DNA of 64,000 bases, from positions 5,200,001 through 5,264,000 of the forward strand of contig NZ_JAUALB010000001.1 of NCBI RefSeq assembly GCF_030345795.1. The letters are read 5' to 3'. Position numbers and translations under genes: made by a program. This stretch comes from Micromonospora sp. WMMA1363. GTDB taxonomy: Bacteria > Actinomycetota > Actinomycetes > Mycobacteriales > Micromonosporaceae. Positions 1 through 9,163 of the stretch are shown piece after piece (within the stretch, counting starts at the first letter, position 1; every line of letters begins with the position of its first letter). The notes under the pieces are model-generated. The model worked only from the letters and a program-made list of their open reading frames with translations. It was not told where the DNA came from and searched no databases.

Positions 1-954
1 CTTCGCCATCGTCAGGCCCCGATGCAGCTCGATATGGGTAGCAAAGCGCGGGAGGCCCGCCGGTCGCGTCCGGTCGGCTTCCTCCTGGGCCTCGCCGCCG
101 GGGCCCGGCATCCCGAGGCGGGCGTACAACATGCTGCGGAATGTCGCCATTCGCCACGGAGGGACAGCCGTGTCGGAAACTTCGCCGTCGGGCGACGCGG
201 CGTGATCGAAGACGCGCCGCGCTTCGGTGTCGAGCGCGACCGCCCCGGCCTGGTCGCCGCGACCGGCCGCGACGTGTGCCCGCGCCATGAGCGCCTGGAC
301 GCGACCGAGTGAGAGGCGATCGGACAGTGCGACCGCCTGATCCGCGTACCGCCGCGCCGTCGACAGCGCCGCTCCTTCGTAGGCAAGCGCGATAGCCGCT
401 CGGCCCCGGACCCACACGCGCACGCCGCGATCGTCGGAGCGGTCAGCCGCCGTCGCCGCCAGGTCGTACCAACGGATCGCCTCGGCCGGATTCGGCGTGG
501 TCTTGCCGTAGGTGACCAACGCCCGCGCGGCGTGCGACCACATGGCAGGCGTGTCTAGGTGCTGCTGAAGGATCACGAGATCACTCGCGAGGCGGGTCTG
601 AAGGACCGCCGCGCCTACGGCCATGTAATCGCGGCCGTACTGGTCGACACGCTCGCGCCAGTCGTCCTCGGCGGTCCGGCCGTGGAGCGCCGCGCTGAAG
701 CCGGCTCGGATCAGCTCGCCGGCAACGACCGGGCCGACGACGCCGGCCGCCAAGCCGAGCACCTGTCGACGGTTCACGTCACCCTCCCCAAGCGCTCGCG
801 CGTAGGCGAGCACGATGTCAGGGGTCGCCGCTCGCCGTCCAGCCTCGACGTTGCTCAGGTGCGACGCCGAGTAGCAAGTACGCGCGGCCACCGAGGCGAG
901 CGTGACGCCGGCCTCGGTACGAGCCTGCCGGAGCTGCGCGCCGAGATCCTCCAC
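1..954 (-). CDS. XRE-family helix-turn-helix transcriptional regulator (partial, C-terminus off the left edge)
   Basis: The reading frame stays open for 318 codons from a GTG at 954 to the window edge, so the C-terminus is missing. Residues about 1-58 form an XRE/Cro-type helix-turn-helix: GAQLRQARTEAGVTLASVA, then SASHLSNVEAGRRAATPDIV, typical of recognition helices. The remainder is alpha-helical with alanine- and arginine-rich segments resembling the TPR-like C-terminal half of actinobacterial XRE regulators. A purine-rich GGGGGA lies just upstream of the GTG, a rather short spacing. It is divergent from the small-gene cassette at 1146, with about 190 bases between, so it may control that cassette. 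Its targets are unknown. Confidence 0.8.
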   Translation of the reverse strand, partial: MEDLGAQLRQARTEAGVTLASVAARTCYSASHLSNVEAGRRAATPDIVLAYARALGEGDVNRRQVLGLAAGVVGPVVAGELIRAGFSAALHGRTAEDDWRERVDQYGRDYMAVGAAVLQTRLASDLVILQQHLDTPAMWSHAARALVTYGKTTPNPAEAIRWYDLAATAADRSDDRGVRVWVRGRAAIALAYEGAALSTARRYADQAVALSDRLSLGRVQALMARAHVAAGRGDQAGAVALDTEARRVFDHAASPDGEVSDTAVPPWRMATFRSMLYARLGMPGPGGEAQEEADRTRPAGLPRFATHIELHRGLTMAK

Positions 955-1145
955 GGGTCCCCCTGATGAAAGCCTCCGAAAGCATCGACCTCCTTCCGAG
1001 CGTAGTCCCCTGATCGCAGGCTGAAAGCACACGGCGCGGTCGGTGGAGGCGACCCGAAGGCCCGGCGGCCCGTGCCGGTAGTGGGCCCCCCTCGGGTGAA
1101 GGCGGGGGCGGCCCTGTCCACGTCCCACCGATCGGGAGTCCAGTC

Positions 1146-1367
1146 ATGCCATCAGCCGTAGCGCAACTACCGCAGCGACAGCGCCGGGTGGCGCTGGCTG
1201 GCGTGATCAAACCCGAGTACCGGGCGGTGACCGCCCCGGTGTCCGAGGGGGAGCTTGAGCGGCTGCTGTCCGGTGGGCGCGCTGTCGGCCGAGCCCGCGT
1301 CGTCTATCCGCCTCAGTTCAACGATGACGTGTTGGAGGCTGTACTAGCGGGACTGCGGGCGCTGTGA
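1146..1367 (+). CDS. Hypothetical small protein (73 aa), first gene of an overlapping cassette
   Basis: It opens with ATG behind a GGGAG-type ribosome binding site and encodes 73 residues with no domain I recognise. The protein is basic at the N-terminus (residues 8-14, LPQRQRR) and amphipathic toward the C-terminus. Its stop overlaps the start of the next gene as GTGATG, so the two are translationally coupled. The divergent XRE regulator and this cassette form one unit. Coding status rests on codon bias and tight overlap rather than homology. Confidence 0.6.
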   Translation: MPSAVAQLPQRQRRVALAGVIKPEYRAVTAPVSEGELERLLSGGRAVGRARVVYPPQFNDDVLEAVLAGLRAL

Positions 1368-1576
1368 TGGCCGACGACGCCAGCCCCGCCGAGGTGCGCG
1401 CGTACCCCGATCCGCATGGCGCACCCCCGGTGCCGGACGGTGACCGGGTGCGCCGGCCAGCGCGGCCGTCGGACGATTCCCCGGAGCCCCTGCCGGTCGC
1501 GGTCAGGCACAAGGTGCTGGCGACGGTCATGGTGTTGATCGTTGTTGCCGCCATCGTGATCCGGGTTATGCGGTGA
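1364..1576 (+). CDS. Small single-pass membrane protein, hypothetical (70 aa)
   Basis: The start is GTG at 1364 or, equally well, the adjacent ATG at 1367; both overlap the upstream stop codon. The N-terminal 45 residues are proline- and acid-rich. Residues about 50-68 (VLATVMVLIVVAAIVIRVM) form one clear membrane helix at the extreme C-terminus, so it should be a tail-anchored protein with a cytoplasmic N-terminus. Its stop overlaps the next gene's GTG. Function is unknown. Confidence 0.6.
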   Translation: MMADDASPAEVRAYPDPHGAPPVPDGDRVRRPARPSDDSPEPLPVAVRHKVLATVMVLIVVAAIVIRVMR

Positions 1577-1755
1577 CGGGCGGGCGGCCGGTGCAGGTGA
1601 CGGTTGACCGGTGGTGGCGGACCCTCGCCGAGCGCCGTCAGCGCGACGGCCGCTGTCCGGTCTGCGGCACCGCGAAGCGGTGTTGGCCGTGGGCGGACGC
1701 GTACGGCGAACTGGTCGCCCACGACCTTCTCCACCTCAGCCAACCACCCCGGTAG
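1573..1755 (+). CDS. Small cysteine-motif protein, hypothetical (60 aa)
   Basis: A GTG start overlaps the preceding stop (GTGA). Residues 27-37 (CPVCGTAKRCW) contain a CxxC pair plus a third cysteine, suggesting a small zinc-binding knuckle, and histidines at about 50 and 53 could complete it. Tryptophans are unusually common for the length. It is the third gene of the coupled cassette. I do not recognise a family. Confidence 0.55.
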   Translation: MTGGRPVQVTVDRWWRTLAERRQRDGRCPVCGTAKRCWPWADAYGELVAHDLLHLSQPPR

Positions 1756-1996
1756 GAGACCGGTCGCGGACGGCGGCCGGCGAACGAAAGAAAGAGGATC
1801 ATCGAATTCATGATACAGAAGAAGCCGAACCGGTGTGCCAGCTCAAGTCCGAACTGTGTTGAGGTCCTGTCCGACGGCGACGGGAACTGAATTGTCCGCA
1901 ACTCTCCGTGGTCGCTAGGGCGAGGGCCTGTCCCGCACCACCGATGCCAACGAGGCACCGACCAGTTCTGATCTCCACAACGGTCGGTAGTGGATG

Positions 1997-2033
1997 GCGG
2001 AGGGTCTGCGACGGTAGGTCGCAGACCCTCCGC
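1997..2033 (-). terminator. Strong inverted repeat, terminator after msrA
   Basis: A perfect 16-base inverted repeat (arms 1997-2012 and 2018-2033) with a 5-base loop lies 3 bases beyond the msrA stop codon. There is no T-run, which is normal for actinobacterial terminators. It is symmetric and could also stop transcripts arriving from the small-gene cassette on the plus strand. Confidence 0.8.
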
Positions 2034-2036
2034 TTC

Positions 2037-2699
2037 TCAACTGCCGGTGCGGGCGATGCCGACGGGGCAGCTCAGGCCGTTGGGGCCGTGGTTGCAGTAG
2101 CCGTTCGGGTTCTTGGTCGGGGCGAGGTACTGCTGGTGGTAGTCCTCGGCGAAGTAGTAGTCGCCGAGCCGGTCGACCTCCGTGGTGATCTCGCCCCTGC
2201 CGGCGCGGGCCACGATCGGCGCGAACGCGTCGCGGGACGCCTGGGCGGTGGCGAGCTGGTCGTCGGTGGTCGCGTAGATCGCCGACCGGTACTGGGTGCC
2301 CACGTCGTTGCCCTGGCGCATCCCCTGGGTCGGGTCGTGGTTCTCCCAGAAGACCTTGAGCAGGTCCTCGTAGCTGATGGTCGTCGGGTCGTACACCACC
2401 TGGACGACCTCGGCGTGCCCGGTGCGGCCTGAGCAGACCTCCTCGTACGTCGGGTTCGGCGTGTAGCCGCCCGCGTAGCCCGCGGAGGTGGTGATCACGC
2501 CGGGCAGGGTCCAGAACAGCCGCTCGGCGCCCCAGAAGCAGCCCATCCCGAACACGGCGACCTGCGCGCCCTCGGGGAACGGGCCCTTCAGCGGGCTACC
2601 CAGCACCTCGTGCCGGTCGGCGACCGGCATCGCGATGAGTCGGCCGGGCAGGGCCTGCTCTGCGGAGATCATCTCGGCCTTCATGCGGCGCAGGAACAC
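2037..2699 (-). CDS. msrA: Peptide-methionine (S)-S-oxide reductase MsrA
   Basis: It reduces methionine S-sulfoxide in proteins and free methionine, restoring oxidatively damaged proteins in the cytoplasm. The catalytic motif GCFWG is at residues 53-57 with nucleophile Cys54, and the C-terminal tail [15 protein letters not shown] carries the resolving cysteines used with thioredoxin. At 220 aa it is the usual length for the actinobacterial form, which has an N-terminal extension of about 45 residues before the core. The start MFLRRMK is typical of that form. It is a single gene, terminated by a strong hairpin. Confidence 0.95.
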   Translation of the reverse strand: MFLRRMKAEMISAEQALPGRLIAMPVADRHEVLGSPLKGPFPEGAQVAVFGMGCFWGAERLFWTLPGVITTSAGYAGGYTPNPTYEEVCSGRTGHAEVVQVVYDPTTISYEDLLKVFWENHDPTQGMRQGNDVGTQYRSAIYATTDDQLATAQASRDAFAPIVARAGRGEITTEVDRLGDYYFAEDYHQQYLAPTKNPNGYCNHGPNGLSCPVGIARTGS

Positions 2700-2911
2700 G
2701 GTGGGACTCCTTTCGTACCCTCACCGGCTTGCAACGCCGGCAAGACCGTCTTCCTTACCCGCCGCCTCCACATTCAGGCGGGCTCGTCGCCACCCGGGCA
2801 GGTCGAGAGACCCAGCGGACGTACTATCGCCGCTGCGGACCTGGGAGTCGGTGCGCGCCGAGGCGCCGTCACCCGGCAGGGCGCCGAGCTGTTCGAGGAG
2901 GTGGCGCAGGC

Positions 2912-3430
2912 ATGGACCGGACCGGGGGTGTGCCGGTGATCGTCGAGGTCCGGCCGGACCTCGACGAGGCGCTGGCCCGGTCACTGCTCGCGGTGCAGCG
3001 CGCCGCGTACGCTCTCGAGGCCGCCCTGATCGGCGACGACCGTATCCCGCCGTTGCACGAGACCCTGGCCGACCTGCGCGCGGCATCCCTGCACTGGCTT
3101 GCCGCGTTCACCCGTCAGCCAGCGGGAGGCGACGCCGCCGGGCGGGCCGATGTTCGACCGGTGCTCGTCGGGGCGATCGCCTGGGCCGAGGACGGCACGA
3201 CCCTGGACATCGACCGGTTGGTGGTCGACCCGGCCGCTCACCGGCGTGGCGTCGGACGGGCTCTGGTGGGCGCGGCGCTGACCCGGGCCGGTGCCCGTCG
3301 CGTCCTCGTCGCCACCGGCCGGACCAACGAGCCGGCCCGCCGGCTCTACGAATCCCTGAACTTCACATCGCTCGGAGACGAGGAGGTGATTCCGCACCTC
3401 TGGATCACACGCTACGCCCGACCCGCTTGA
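2912..3430 (+). CDS. GNAT-family N-acetyltransferase
   Basis: It is a 172-residue Gcn5-related acetyltransferase. The acetyl-CoA pyrophosphate-binding loop is at VVDPAAHRRGVGRALV (motif A, RxxGxG/A form), followed by the characteristic NEPARRLYESLNF helix of motif B. I chose ATG at 2912 because GAGGAGG lies about 10 bases upstream; an in-frame GTG at 2936 is possible, and the longer upstream frame lacks coding character. The substrate is unknown. It is divergent from msrA. Confidence 0.85.
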   Translation: MDRTGGVPVIVEVRPDLDEALARSLLAVQRAAYALEAALIGDDRIPPLHETLADLRAASLHWLAAFTRQPAGGDAAGRADVRPVLVGAIAWAEDGTTLDIDRLVVDPAAHRRGVGRALVGAALTRAGARRVLVATGRTNEPARRLYESLNFTSLGDEEVIPHLWITRYARPA

Positions 3431-3493
3431 CGATCTTGGCAAGAAGCTCCCACCGAGCCGGAGATATCAAGATTACCAAGAAGGGTCGCCCGA

Positions 3494-3904
3494 TCAGAGC
3501 GCCGCGCGGATCTGGTCGGCGTAGGCGGTCGCCTCGTCGTCGTCGGCGTAGCGGGTGCGGGGCCAGAAGAAGCCGCGCAGGCCGTCGCCCTTCGTGCGCG
3601 GCACCACGTGGGTGTGCAGGTGCGGCACGGACTGGGAGACCCGGTTGTTGATCGCCACGAACGTGCCGCCGGCGCCCAGGCCGGCCTCCACCGCCGTCGC
3701 CAGCCGCCGGACCAGCCCGAAGTATCCGGCCAGTGCCTCCGGCGGCAGGTCCGCCAACGTGACCAGGTGGGGGCGCGGCACCACCAGCAGGTGCCCCCTG
3801 AACACCGGCCGGGTGTCCAGGAACGCCACCCCGCTTGGCTCGTCGACCACCCGGAACGCCGGCAGCTCGCCGGCCACGATCCCGCAGAACACGCACCCCG
3901 CCAC
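3494..3904 (-). CDS. HIT-family nucleotide hydrolase/transferase
   Basis: It is a 136-aa histidine-triad protein. The triad HLHTH is at residues 95-99, with catalytic His97, and the N-terminus carries the CxxC (Cys4, Cys7) usual in this branch. Members hydrolyse adenosine phosphoramidates or dinucleotides; the physiological substrate here is not evident. The end of the gene points toward the GNAT gene (convergent), and upstream it is divergent from cystathionine gamma-synthase. Confidence 0.9.
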   Translation of the reverse strand: MAGCVFCGIVAGELPAFRVVDEPSGVAFLDTRPVFRGHLLVVPRPHLVTLADLPPEALAGYFGLVRRLATAVEAGLGAGGTFVAINNRVSQSVPHLHTHVVPRTKGDGLRGFFWPRTRYADDDEATAYADQIRAAL

Positions 3905-4015
3905 CGCACCAGGCTAGGGCCGGGCGCGCCGTTGAAACCAGTGGCCCGGAGTGCGCTGCGATCCGCAGGGTGGGTTCCATCCGACGGGAAGGGCACGACG
4001 ACTAACGTTCCGGGA

Positions 4016-5158
4016 ATGAGTCACGGCTTCGAGACGCTCGCCATCCACGCCGGTCAGGAACCCGAGGCCCGCACCGGCGCGGTGATCCCACCCATATACC
4101 AGACCAGCACGTACGCCCAGGATTCCGTCGGCGCGCCCCGCCAGGGCTACGAGTACAGCCGCTCCGGCAACCCGACCCGGGACGCACTCCAGGAGTGCCT
4201 CGCCGCGCTGGAGGGTGGCGCCGTCGGGCTCGCCTTCGCCAGCGGCCTCGCCGCCGAGGACGCCCTGCTGCGGACCGTCTGCAAACCGGGCGACCACGTG
4301 GTCATCCCCGACGACGCGTACGGCGGCACCTACCGGCTCTTCGCCCGGGTCGCCGAGCGGTGGGGGCTGGACTACACCCCGGCGAAGGTGTCCGACCCGG
4401 CCGCGATCCGGGCCGCCATCCAGCCCGGCCGGACCCGGATCGTCTGGCTGGAGACCCCCACCAACCCGCTGCTCGGCATCGCCGACATCGCCGCCTGCGC
4501 GGCGCTCGCGCACGACGCCGGCGCGCTGCTGGTGGTGGACAACACCTTCGCCTCGCCGTACCTTCAGCAGCCGATCGCGTTCGGTGCGGACGTCGTCGTC
4601 CACTCGACGACCAAGTACCTCGGCGGACATTCCGACGTGGTCGGTGGCGCGCTGATCGCCGCCGACGCCGGGCTCGGCGAGGAACTGCGGTACCACCAGA
4701 ACGCGATGGGCGCGATCAACGGCCCGTTCGACGCCTGGCTCACCCTGCGCGGCATCAAGACCCTCGGCGTGCGGATGGACCGGCACTGCGACAACGCCGA
4801 GCGAATCGTCGGGTACCTCGACGCGCACCCGAAGGTCGGTCAGGTCAGCTACCCCGGCCTGCCGTCGCACCCGGGCCACGAGGTGGCCGCGAAGCAGATG
4901 CGCCGGTTCGGCGGGATGATCTCCTTCCGGGCGGTGGGGGGCGAGGACCATGCCGTGCGGATCTGCAACCAGGCGAAGCTTTTCGTGCTCGCCGAGTCGC
5001 TCGGCGGGGTCGAGTCCCTGATCGAGCATCCGGGCCGGATGACACACGCAAGTGCCGCCGGCTCGCCGCTTGAAGTTCCCGGCGATCTCGTGCGACTGTC
5101 TGTCGGCATCGAGACGGTCGACGACCTGCTAGCCGATCTGGAGCAGGCGCTGGGCTGA
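4016..5158 (+). CDS. metB: Cystathionine gamma-synthase / PLP-dependent trans-sulfuration enzyme
   Basis: It is a 380-aa fold-type I PLP enzyme of the Cys/Met metabolism family. It contains the phosphate-binding YEYSRSGNPT motif (residues 45-54) and the cofactor lysine within HSTTKYLGGHSDVVGG. It most likely makes cystathionine from an activated homoserine and cysteine in methionine synthesis. The related gamma-lyase of reverse trans-sulfuration cannot be excluded from sequence reading alone. The ATG at 4016 is chosen because family members begin with this SHGFETLAIHAGQEP segment. It lies immediately upstream of an amidase gene on the same strand. Confidence 0.88.
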   Translation: MSHGFETLAIHAGQEPEARTGAVIPPIYQTSTYAQDSVGAPRQGYEYSRSGNPTRDALQECLAALEGGAVGLAFASGLAAEDALLRTVCKPGDHVVIPDDAYGGTYRLFARVAERWGLDYTPAKVSDPAAIRAAIQPGRTRIVWLETPTNPLLGIADIAACAALAHDAGALLVVDNTFASPYLQQPIAFGADVVVHSTTKYLGGHSDVVGGALIAADAGLGEELRYHQNAMGAINGPFDAWLTLRGIKTLGVRMDRHCDNAERIVGYLDAHPKVGQVSYPGLPSHPGHEVAAKQMRRFGGMISFRAVGGEDHAVRICNQAKLFVLAESLGGVESLIEHPGRMTHASAAGSPLEVPGDLVRLSVGIETVDDLLADLEQALG

Positions 5159-5180
5159 CCGCGGGCTGGGGAGGGTGGCC

Positions 5181-6584
5181 GTGCAGGACATCATGCCGAC
5201 CTGGGTGGGAGCGACTGCCAAGCAGATCGCCCGGGGCGTACGTCGCGGCGACGTGTCCGCCACCCAGGTGATCGCCGACCACCTCGACCACGTCGCCCGC
5301 GTCGACCCCGAGATGGCCGCCTTCCGCGCGGTCCGGGGTGGCGAGGCGGTCACCGAGGCGGAGAAGGTCGACGAGCAGGAGGACCTGGCGAACCTGCCGC
5401 TCGCCGGGGTGCCGGTCGCGGTCAAGGAGAACACCGCCGTCGCCGGGCTGTCCAGCTGGAACGGGTCGGCTGCCGCGCGTACCCCGGTGGCCGAGGCCGA
5501 CCACGAGGTGGTCCGCCGGCTGCGGGGCGCCGGCGCGGTGATTCTCGGGGTGACCCGGATGCCCGAGCTCGGGTTGTGGGCGGTCACCGACGACGAGACC
5601 GCGGTCACCCGCAACCCCTGGGACCTCGGGCGTACCCCCGGCGGCTCCTCCGGCGGCTCTGCGGCGGCCGTGGCCGCCGGGCTGGTGCCGATCGCCCACG
5701 GCAACGACGGCCTCGGATCGATCCGGATCCCGGCCGCCTGCTGCGGACTGGTCGGCCTCAAGCCCGGCCGCGGCGTGGTGCCCTGCCGACTCGGCGCGGA
5801 CGACTGGTTCGGCCTCACCGAGCACGGCATGCTGTCCACGACAGTCGCCGACGCGGCGGTCGGCTTCCAGGTGCTCGCCGGCCGGCCGCAGGAGAAGCTG
5901 GTGCCACCGCAGCGGCTGCGCGTCGGGGTGTCGCTGCGCTCGCCGCTTCGGGGCGTCGCGCCGGACGCACCGAACCGGGACGCCGTCGCCGCGGCCGGCC
6001 GGCTGCTCGCCGCCGCCGGACACGACACCGTGCCGGCCGACCCGGTCTACCCGACCGCGCTGGGCCTGCGGGGCGCCGCGACCTGGTTCGCCGCGGCCGC
6101 CGCCGACGTCCGGTCCGCCGGCAGGGACCGGCGGGGCCTGCAGAAGCGCACCCGCCGGCACGTCGCGTTCGGGGAGTGGGCGCAGCGCCGGGGGTACGTG
6201 CGGGAAGCCGACCGGGCCGCCTGGCGCGAGCGTTCGATCGGCTTCTTCACCGACCGCTCGGTGGACCTGCTGCTCACCCCGGCCCTGGCCACCGTTCCAC
6301 CGGAGGCGACGAGTTGGTCGGCCCGCTCCTGGCGGGCGAACATGGTGGCCAACATCCGGTACGCCCCGTACGCCGCCCCGTGGAACATCGCCGGGCTGCC
6401 CGCGATCGTGGTCCCCGTCGGCCGCCGTCCCGACGGCCTGCCGGTGGCCGTGCAGCTCGTCGGCCCGCCCGGCAGCGAGCTGCTGCTGCTCGGGGTGGCC
6501 GGCCAGTTCGAGATGCAGGCCCCGTGGAGCCGGCACGCCCCCGGCTACCCCCGCGTCGGAACAGGCTCGCCGACCGCCGCATGA
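5181..6584 (+). CDS. Amidase-signature family amidase
   Basis: It is an amidase-signature hydrolase with the Ser-cisSer-Lys triad: Lys in VAVKENT (about residue 83) and serines in GGSSGGSAAAVAAG (about 155-168). Such enzymes cleave carboxamides, or are GatA-like. There is no GatC/GatB neighbour, so a stand-alone amidase is likelier. GGGGAGG at 5168-5174 best fits the GTG at 5181; the GTG at 5175 overlaps that ribosome site and ATG 5193 is also possible. It follows metB by 22 bases and is probably co-transcribed. The substrate is unknown. Confidence 0.85.
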   Translation: MQDIMPTWVGATAKQIARGVRRGDVSATQVIADHLDHVARVDPEMAAFRAVRGGEAVTEAEKVDEQEDLANLPLAGVPVAVKENTAVAGLSSWNGSAAARTPVAEADHEVVRRLRGAGAVILGVTRMPELGLWAVTDDETAVTRNPWDLGRTPGGSSGGSAAAVAAGLVPIAHGNDGLGSIRIPAACCGLVGLKPGRGVVPCRLGADDWFGLTEHGMLSTTVADAAVGFQVLAGRPQEKLVPPQRLRVGVSLRSPLRGVAPDAPNRDAVAAAGRLLAAAGHDTVPADPVYPTALGLRGAATWFAAAAADVRSAGRDRRGLQKRTRRHVAFGEWAQRRGYVREADRAAWRERSIGFFTDRSVDLLLTPALATVPPEATSWSARSWRANMVANIRYAPYAAPWNIAGLPAIVVPVGRRPDGLPVAVQLVGPPGSELLLLGVAGQFEMQAPWSRHAPGYPRVGTGSPTAA

Positions 6585-6670
6585 TCGTCCAACCTGCCGC
6601 CACCCCAAACGACCTGGTCTCCGGTGACGTCGCCGCCGATGCCGGCCGCGCCGAATGGCACGATCGGGGT

Positions 6671-7891
6671 ATGACGGAACTGGTCAGCCTGGACGACGTA
6701 CGAGCCGCGCGGGAACTGCTCGCCGGGGTCGTCCGCACCACCCCGCTCGAACCCTCCCGCCCGCTCACCGCGGGCCTCGGCGGGCCGGTCTGGCTGAAGT
6801 GCGAGAACATGCAGCGCGCCGGCTCGTTCAAGGTGCGCGGGGCCTATGTGCGGATCTCTCGGCTGTCCGCGGCGGAACGGGCCAACGGAGTGGTCGCGGC
6901 CAGCGCCGGCAACCACGCCCAGGGCGTCGCCCTCGCCGCCGGGCTGGTCGGCACGCATGCCACCGTCTTCATGCCGGTGAACGCGCCACTGCCCAAGGTG
7001 GCGGCCACCAAGGGGTACGGCGCTCAGGTCGAACTCGTCGGCAACACCGTCGACGAGTCGTTGGTGGCCGCGCAGGCCTTCGCCGAGCGGACCGGGACGA
7101 CGCTGATCCATCCATTCGATCACCCGGACGTGATCGCCGGGCAGGGCACGGTGGCGTTGGAGATCCTCGAACAGTGCCCGGAGGTGAGGACGATCGTCAC
7201 CGGTCTGGGCGGCGGTGGCCTGGTCTCCGGGATGGCGGTCGCGGTGAAGGCGCTCCGGCCTGCCGTCCGGGTGATCGGCGTGCAGGCCGCCAGCGCCGCC
7301 GCGTTTCCGCCCTCGCTGGTGGCCGGCGAACCGGTCCGCCTGCCGTCGTTCAGCACGATCGCGGACGGCATCGCCGTCGGCCGGCCGGGTGAGCTGACCT
7401 TCCCGCATGTGCACAAGCTCGTCGACGAGGTCGTGACGGTCGCCGAGGAGGACATCTCCCGCGCGCTGTTGATGCTGCTGGAGCGGGGGAAGCAGGTGGT
7501 CGAGCCGGCCGGCGCGGTGGGGGTGGCCGCGCTGCTGGCCAACGCGGTCGAGGTGGAAGCCCCGGTGGTGGCGGTGCTCTCCGGCGGCAACATCGACCCA
7601 CTGCTGATGCTGCGGGTGATCGAGCACGGCTTGGCGGCGGCCGGCCGCTACCTGCGGATCACCGTTCGCTGCACGGACCGGCCCGGTCAACTCGCCTCGC
7701 TGCTCAGCGAGATCGCCGAACACCGGGCGAACGTGGTGGACGTCGAGCACCAGCGGGCCAACCCACACCTGCGACTCGGCGAGGTCGAGGTGGCGCTGAG
7801 CGTGGAGATCCGGGGCGTGGAACACTCGGACATGTTGATCAGCGCACTGCGAACCAGCGGCTACCAGGTGGTCGTCGCCTGTGCGGCGTGA
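6671..7891 (+). CDS. ilvA: Threonine ammonia-lyase (threonine dehydratase), ACT-domain form
   Basis: It deaminates L-threonine to 2-oxobutanoate, feeding isoleucine synthesis or threonine catabolism. It is a fold-type II PLP enzyme: cofactor Lys54 in GSFKVRGAY, asparagine loop SAGNH at 78-82 and a glycine-rich phosphate loop GLGGGGL. Residues about 330-406 form a single ACT regulatory domain (PGQLASLLSEIAEHRANVVD), as in the shorter 400-aa class. ATG 6671 starts the family-typical segment. It is convergent with greA. Confidence 0.93.
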   Translation: MTELVSLDDVRAARELLAGVVRTTPLEPSRPLTAGLGGPVWLKCENMQRAGSFKVRGAYVRISRLSAAERANGVVAASAGNHAQGVALAAGLVGTHATVFMPVNAPLPKVAATKGYGAQVELVGNTVDESLVAAQAFAERTGTTLIHPFDHPDVIAGQGTVALEILEQCPEVRTIVTGLGGGGLVSGMAVAVKALRPAVRVIGVQAASAAAFPPSLVAGEPVRLPSFSTIADGIAVGRPGELTFPHVHKLVDEVVTVAEEDISRALLMLLERGKQVVEPAGAVGVAALLANAVEVEAPVVAVLSGGNIDPLLMLRVIEHGLAAAGRYLRITVRCTDRPGQLASLLSEIAEHRANVVDVEHQRANPHLRLGEVEVALSVEIRGVEHSDMLISALRTSGYQVVVACAA

Positions 7892-7959
7892 CGCCGGGGC
7901 GGTGTGGCGCGCCGCCGGTGGGGCGCCAGGCGGCCATGCCGCGTCGACGCCCGGAAACG

Positions 7960-7998
7960 CCGACGCGTCGCCGCCCGGGTGGGGCGCCGACGCGTCGG
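7960..7998. terminator. Bidirectional terminator between ilvA and greA
   Basis: Two copies of the self-complementary core CCGACGCGTCG (7960-7970 and 7988-7998) form an 11-base stem with a 17-base loop in the convergent gap. The symmetric structure suits termination from both directions. Confidence 0.6.
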
Positions 7999-8012
7999 AA
8001 GGACGGGCGTGT

Positions 8013-8510
8013 TCAGCCGGAGAACGGCTCGAAGGCGACCACGGTCACCTTGATGTCGGCGCCGCTCGGAGCGGTGTAGGTGCAGGTCTGGCCGGTGCGG
8101 CAGCCCAGGATGGCCTTGCCGATGGCGGACTCCGGGCTGTATACCGTCAGGTCGGTCGTCGACGAGATCTCGCGCGAGCCGAGCAGGAAGCGCTCGGTGT
8201 CGTCCTTGTCGTCATCGAAGTAGATCGTCACGACCATGCCGGGTGCGACCGTGTCTGCGGTCGGCGCTTCGCCCACCTGCGCGGTGCGGAGCAGCTCCTT
8301 CAGATAGAGGATGCGCCCCTCCGCCTTACCCTGCTCCTCGCGGGCGGCGTGATACCCGCCGTTCTCCCGCAGGTCGCCTTCCTCGCGCCGGGCGTTGATC
8401 TCGGCGGCGATGACCGGCCGGTTGGCGATCAGCTCGTCGAGTTCCGCCTGGAGGCGGTCGTACGCCTCCTCGGACAGCCAGGTGGCGGGCGCCTCGTTTC
8501 CAGTGGACAC
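8013..8510 (-). CDS. greA: Transcription elongation factor GreA
   Basis: It rescues backtracked RNA polymerase by stimulating transcript cleavage through the secondary channel. The 165 residues comprise an N-terminal coiled coil (about 10-85), whose tip carries the acidic EEGDLRENG segment that helps position catalytic metal, and a C-terminal FKBP-like domain (about 90-165). GTG at 8510 is preceded by GGAGA. It shares direction with the DUF4307 gene, and this grouping with mca is common in actinobacteria. Confidence 0.95.
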   Translation of the reverse strand: MSTGNEAPATWLSEEAYDRLQAELDELIANRPVIAAEINARREEGDLRENGGYHAAREEQGKAEGRILYLKELLRTAQVGEAPTADTVAPGMVVTIYFDDDKDDTERFLLGSREISSTTDLTVYSPESAIGKAILGCRTGQTCTYTAPSGADIKVTVVAFEPFSG

Positions 8511-8648
8511 AGGCGGTCTCCTCAGTAGTGCGTGCTGGCTGACAAGTGAACTTCCAAGTTACCAGTGCCCACCGACACCGTGTGTCAGTGATCACCTACT
8601 CGGCGCCGACTCGGGTTGGCCGACCCGGGACCCGGCGGTCGTGGCAGG

Positions 8649-9083
8649 TCAGGCCACAGGCCGACAGCGCAGGACCTCGCCGATGAAGGGGCGACCGCTG
8701 GTGGCCAGCCGATGCTGCGTGGTCACCTGCCGTTCACCCGGGCGGGCGGAGACCCTGACCTGTTCCCGGGCCACCTCGGCGCCGGCCCGGTCCCGGGCGC
8801 GCAGCACGCAGACCGCGGACCCGCCCGGCGGCACGGTGACCCGGAAGTCGACCAGTATCTGCGTGTCGGTGATTCCGGTGTAGGTGATCACCGTGGCGTC
8901 GTACTCCGGGCCGCCGTGCTGTCCGTAGAGCCGGACCGTGACCAGGCCCAGGACCGCCACCAGGCCGAGCGCCAGCAGCCCGGCCAGCACCGGACGGCGA
9001 CGGCCGGGCGCGCGGCGCCGCCCGTACCGGCCGGGCGGGAAGACCGGCGCGTCGGACGGAACTGTGGTGTGCGTCTCGCTCAC
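8649..9083 (-). CDS. DUF4307 single-pass membrane protein
   Basis: It is a 144-aa protein with one transmembrane helix (about 36-54, LAGLLALGLVAVLGLVTVRL) after an arginine-rich cytoplasmic N-terminus. The exterior domain contains two cysteines (CVLRARD and LRCRPVA). The family is found next to mca and greA in actinobacteria; its function is unknown. GTG at 9083 is preferred because AGGAGA precedes it at suitable spacing, whereas the upstream ATG at 9140 has poor spacing. Confidence 0.8.
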   Translation of the reverse strand: MSETHTTVPSDAPVFPPGRYGRRRAPGRRRPVLAGLLALGLVAVLGLVTVRLYGQHGGPEYDATVITYTGITDTQILVDFRVTVPPGGSAVCVLRARDRAGAEVAREQVRVSARPGERQVTTQHRLATSGRPFIGEVLRCRPVA

Positions 9084-9163
9084 CGGCGGGTATCTCCTGG
9101 CGTCGTTGTCGGGGGCATCGGCAAGAATGGCAGAGTCCATTCTCCCAGCCGCCCGGGAGCGGC

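Noticed and set aside
3430..3493. Possible terminator between the GNAT and HIT genes
   Set aside because: The arms pair with too many mismatches to claim.
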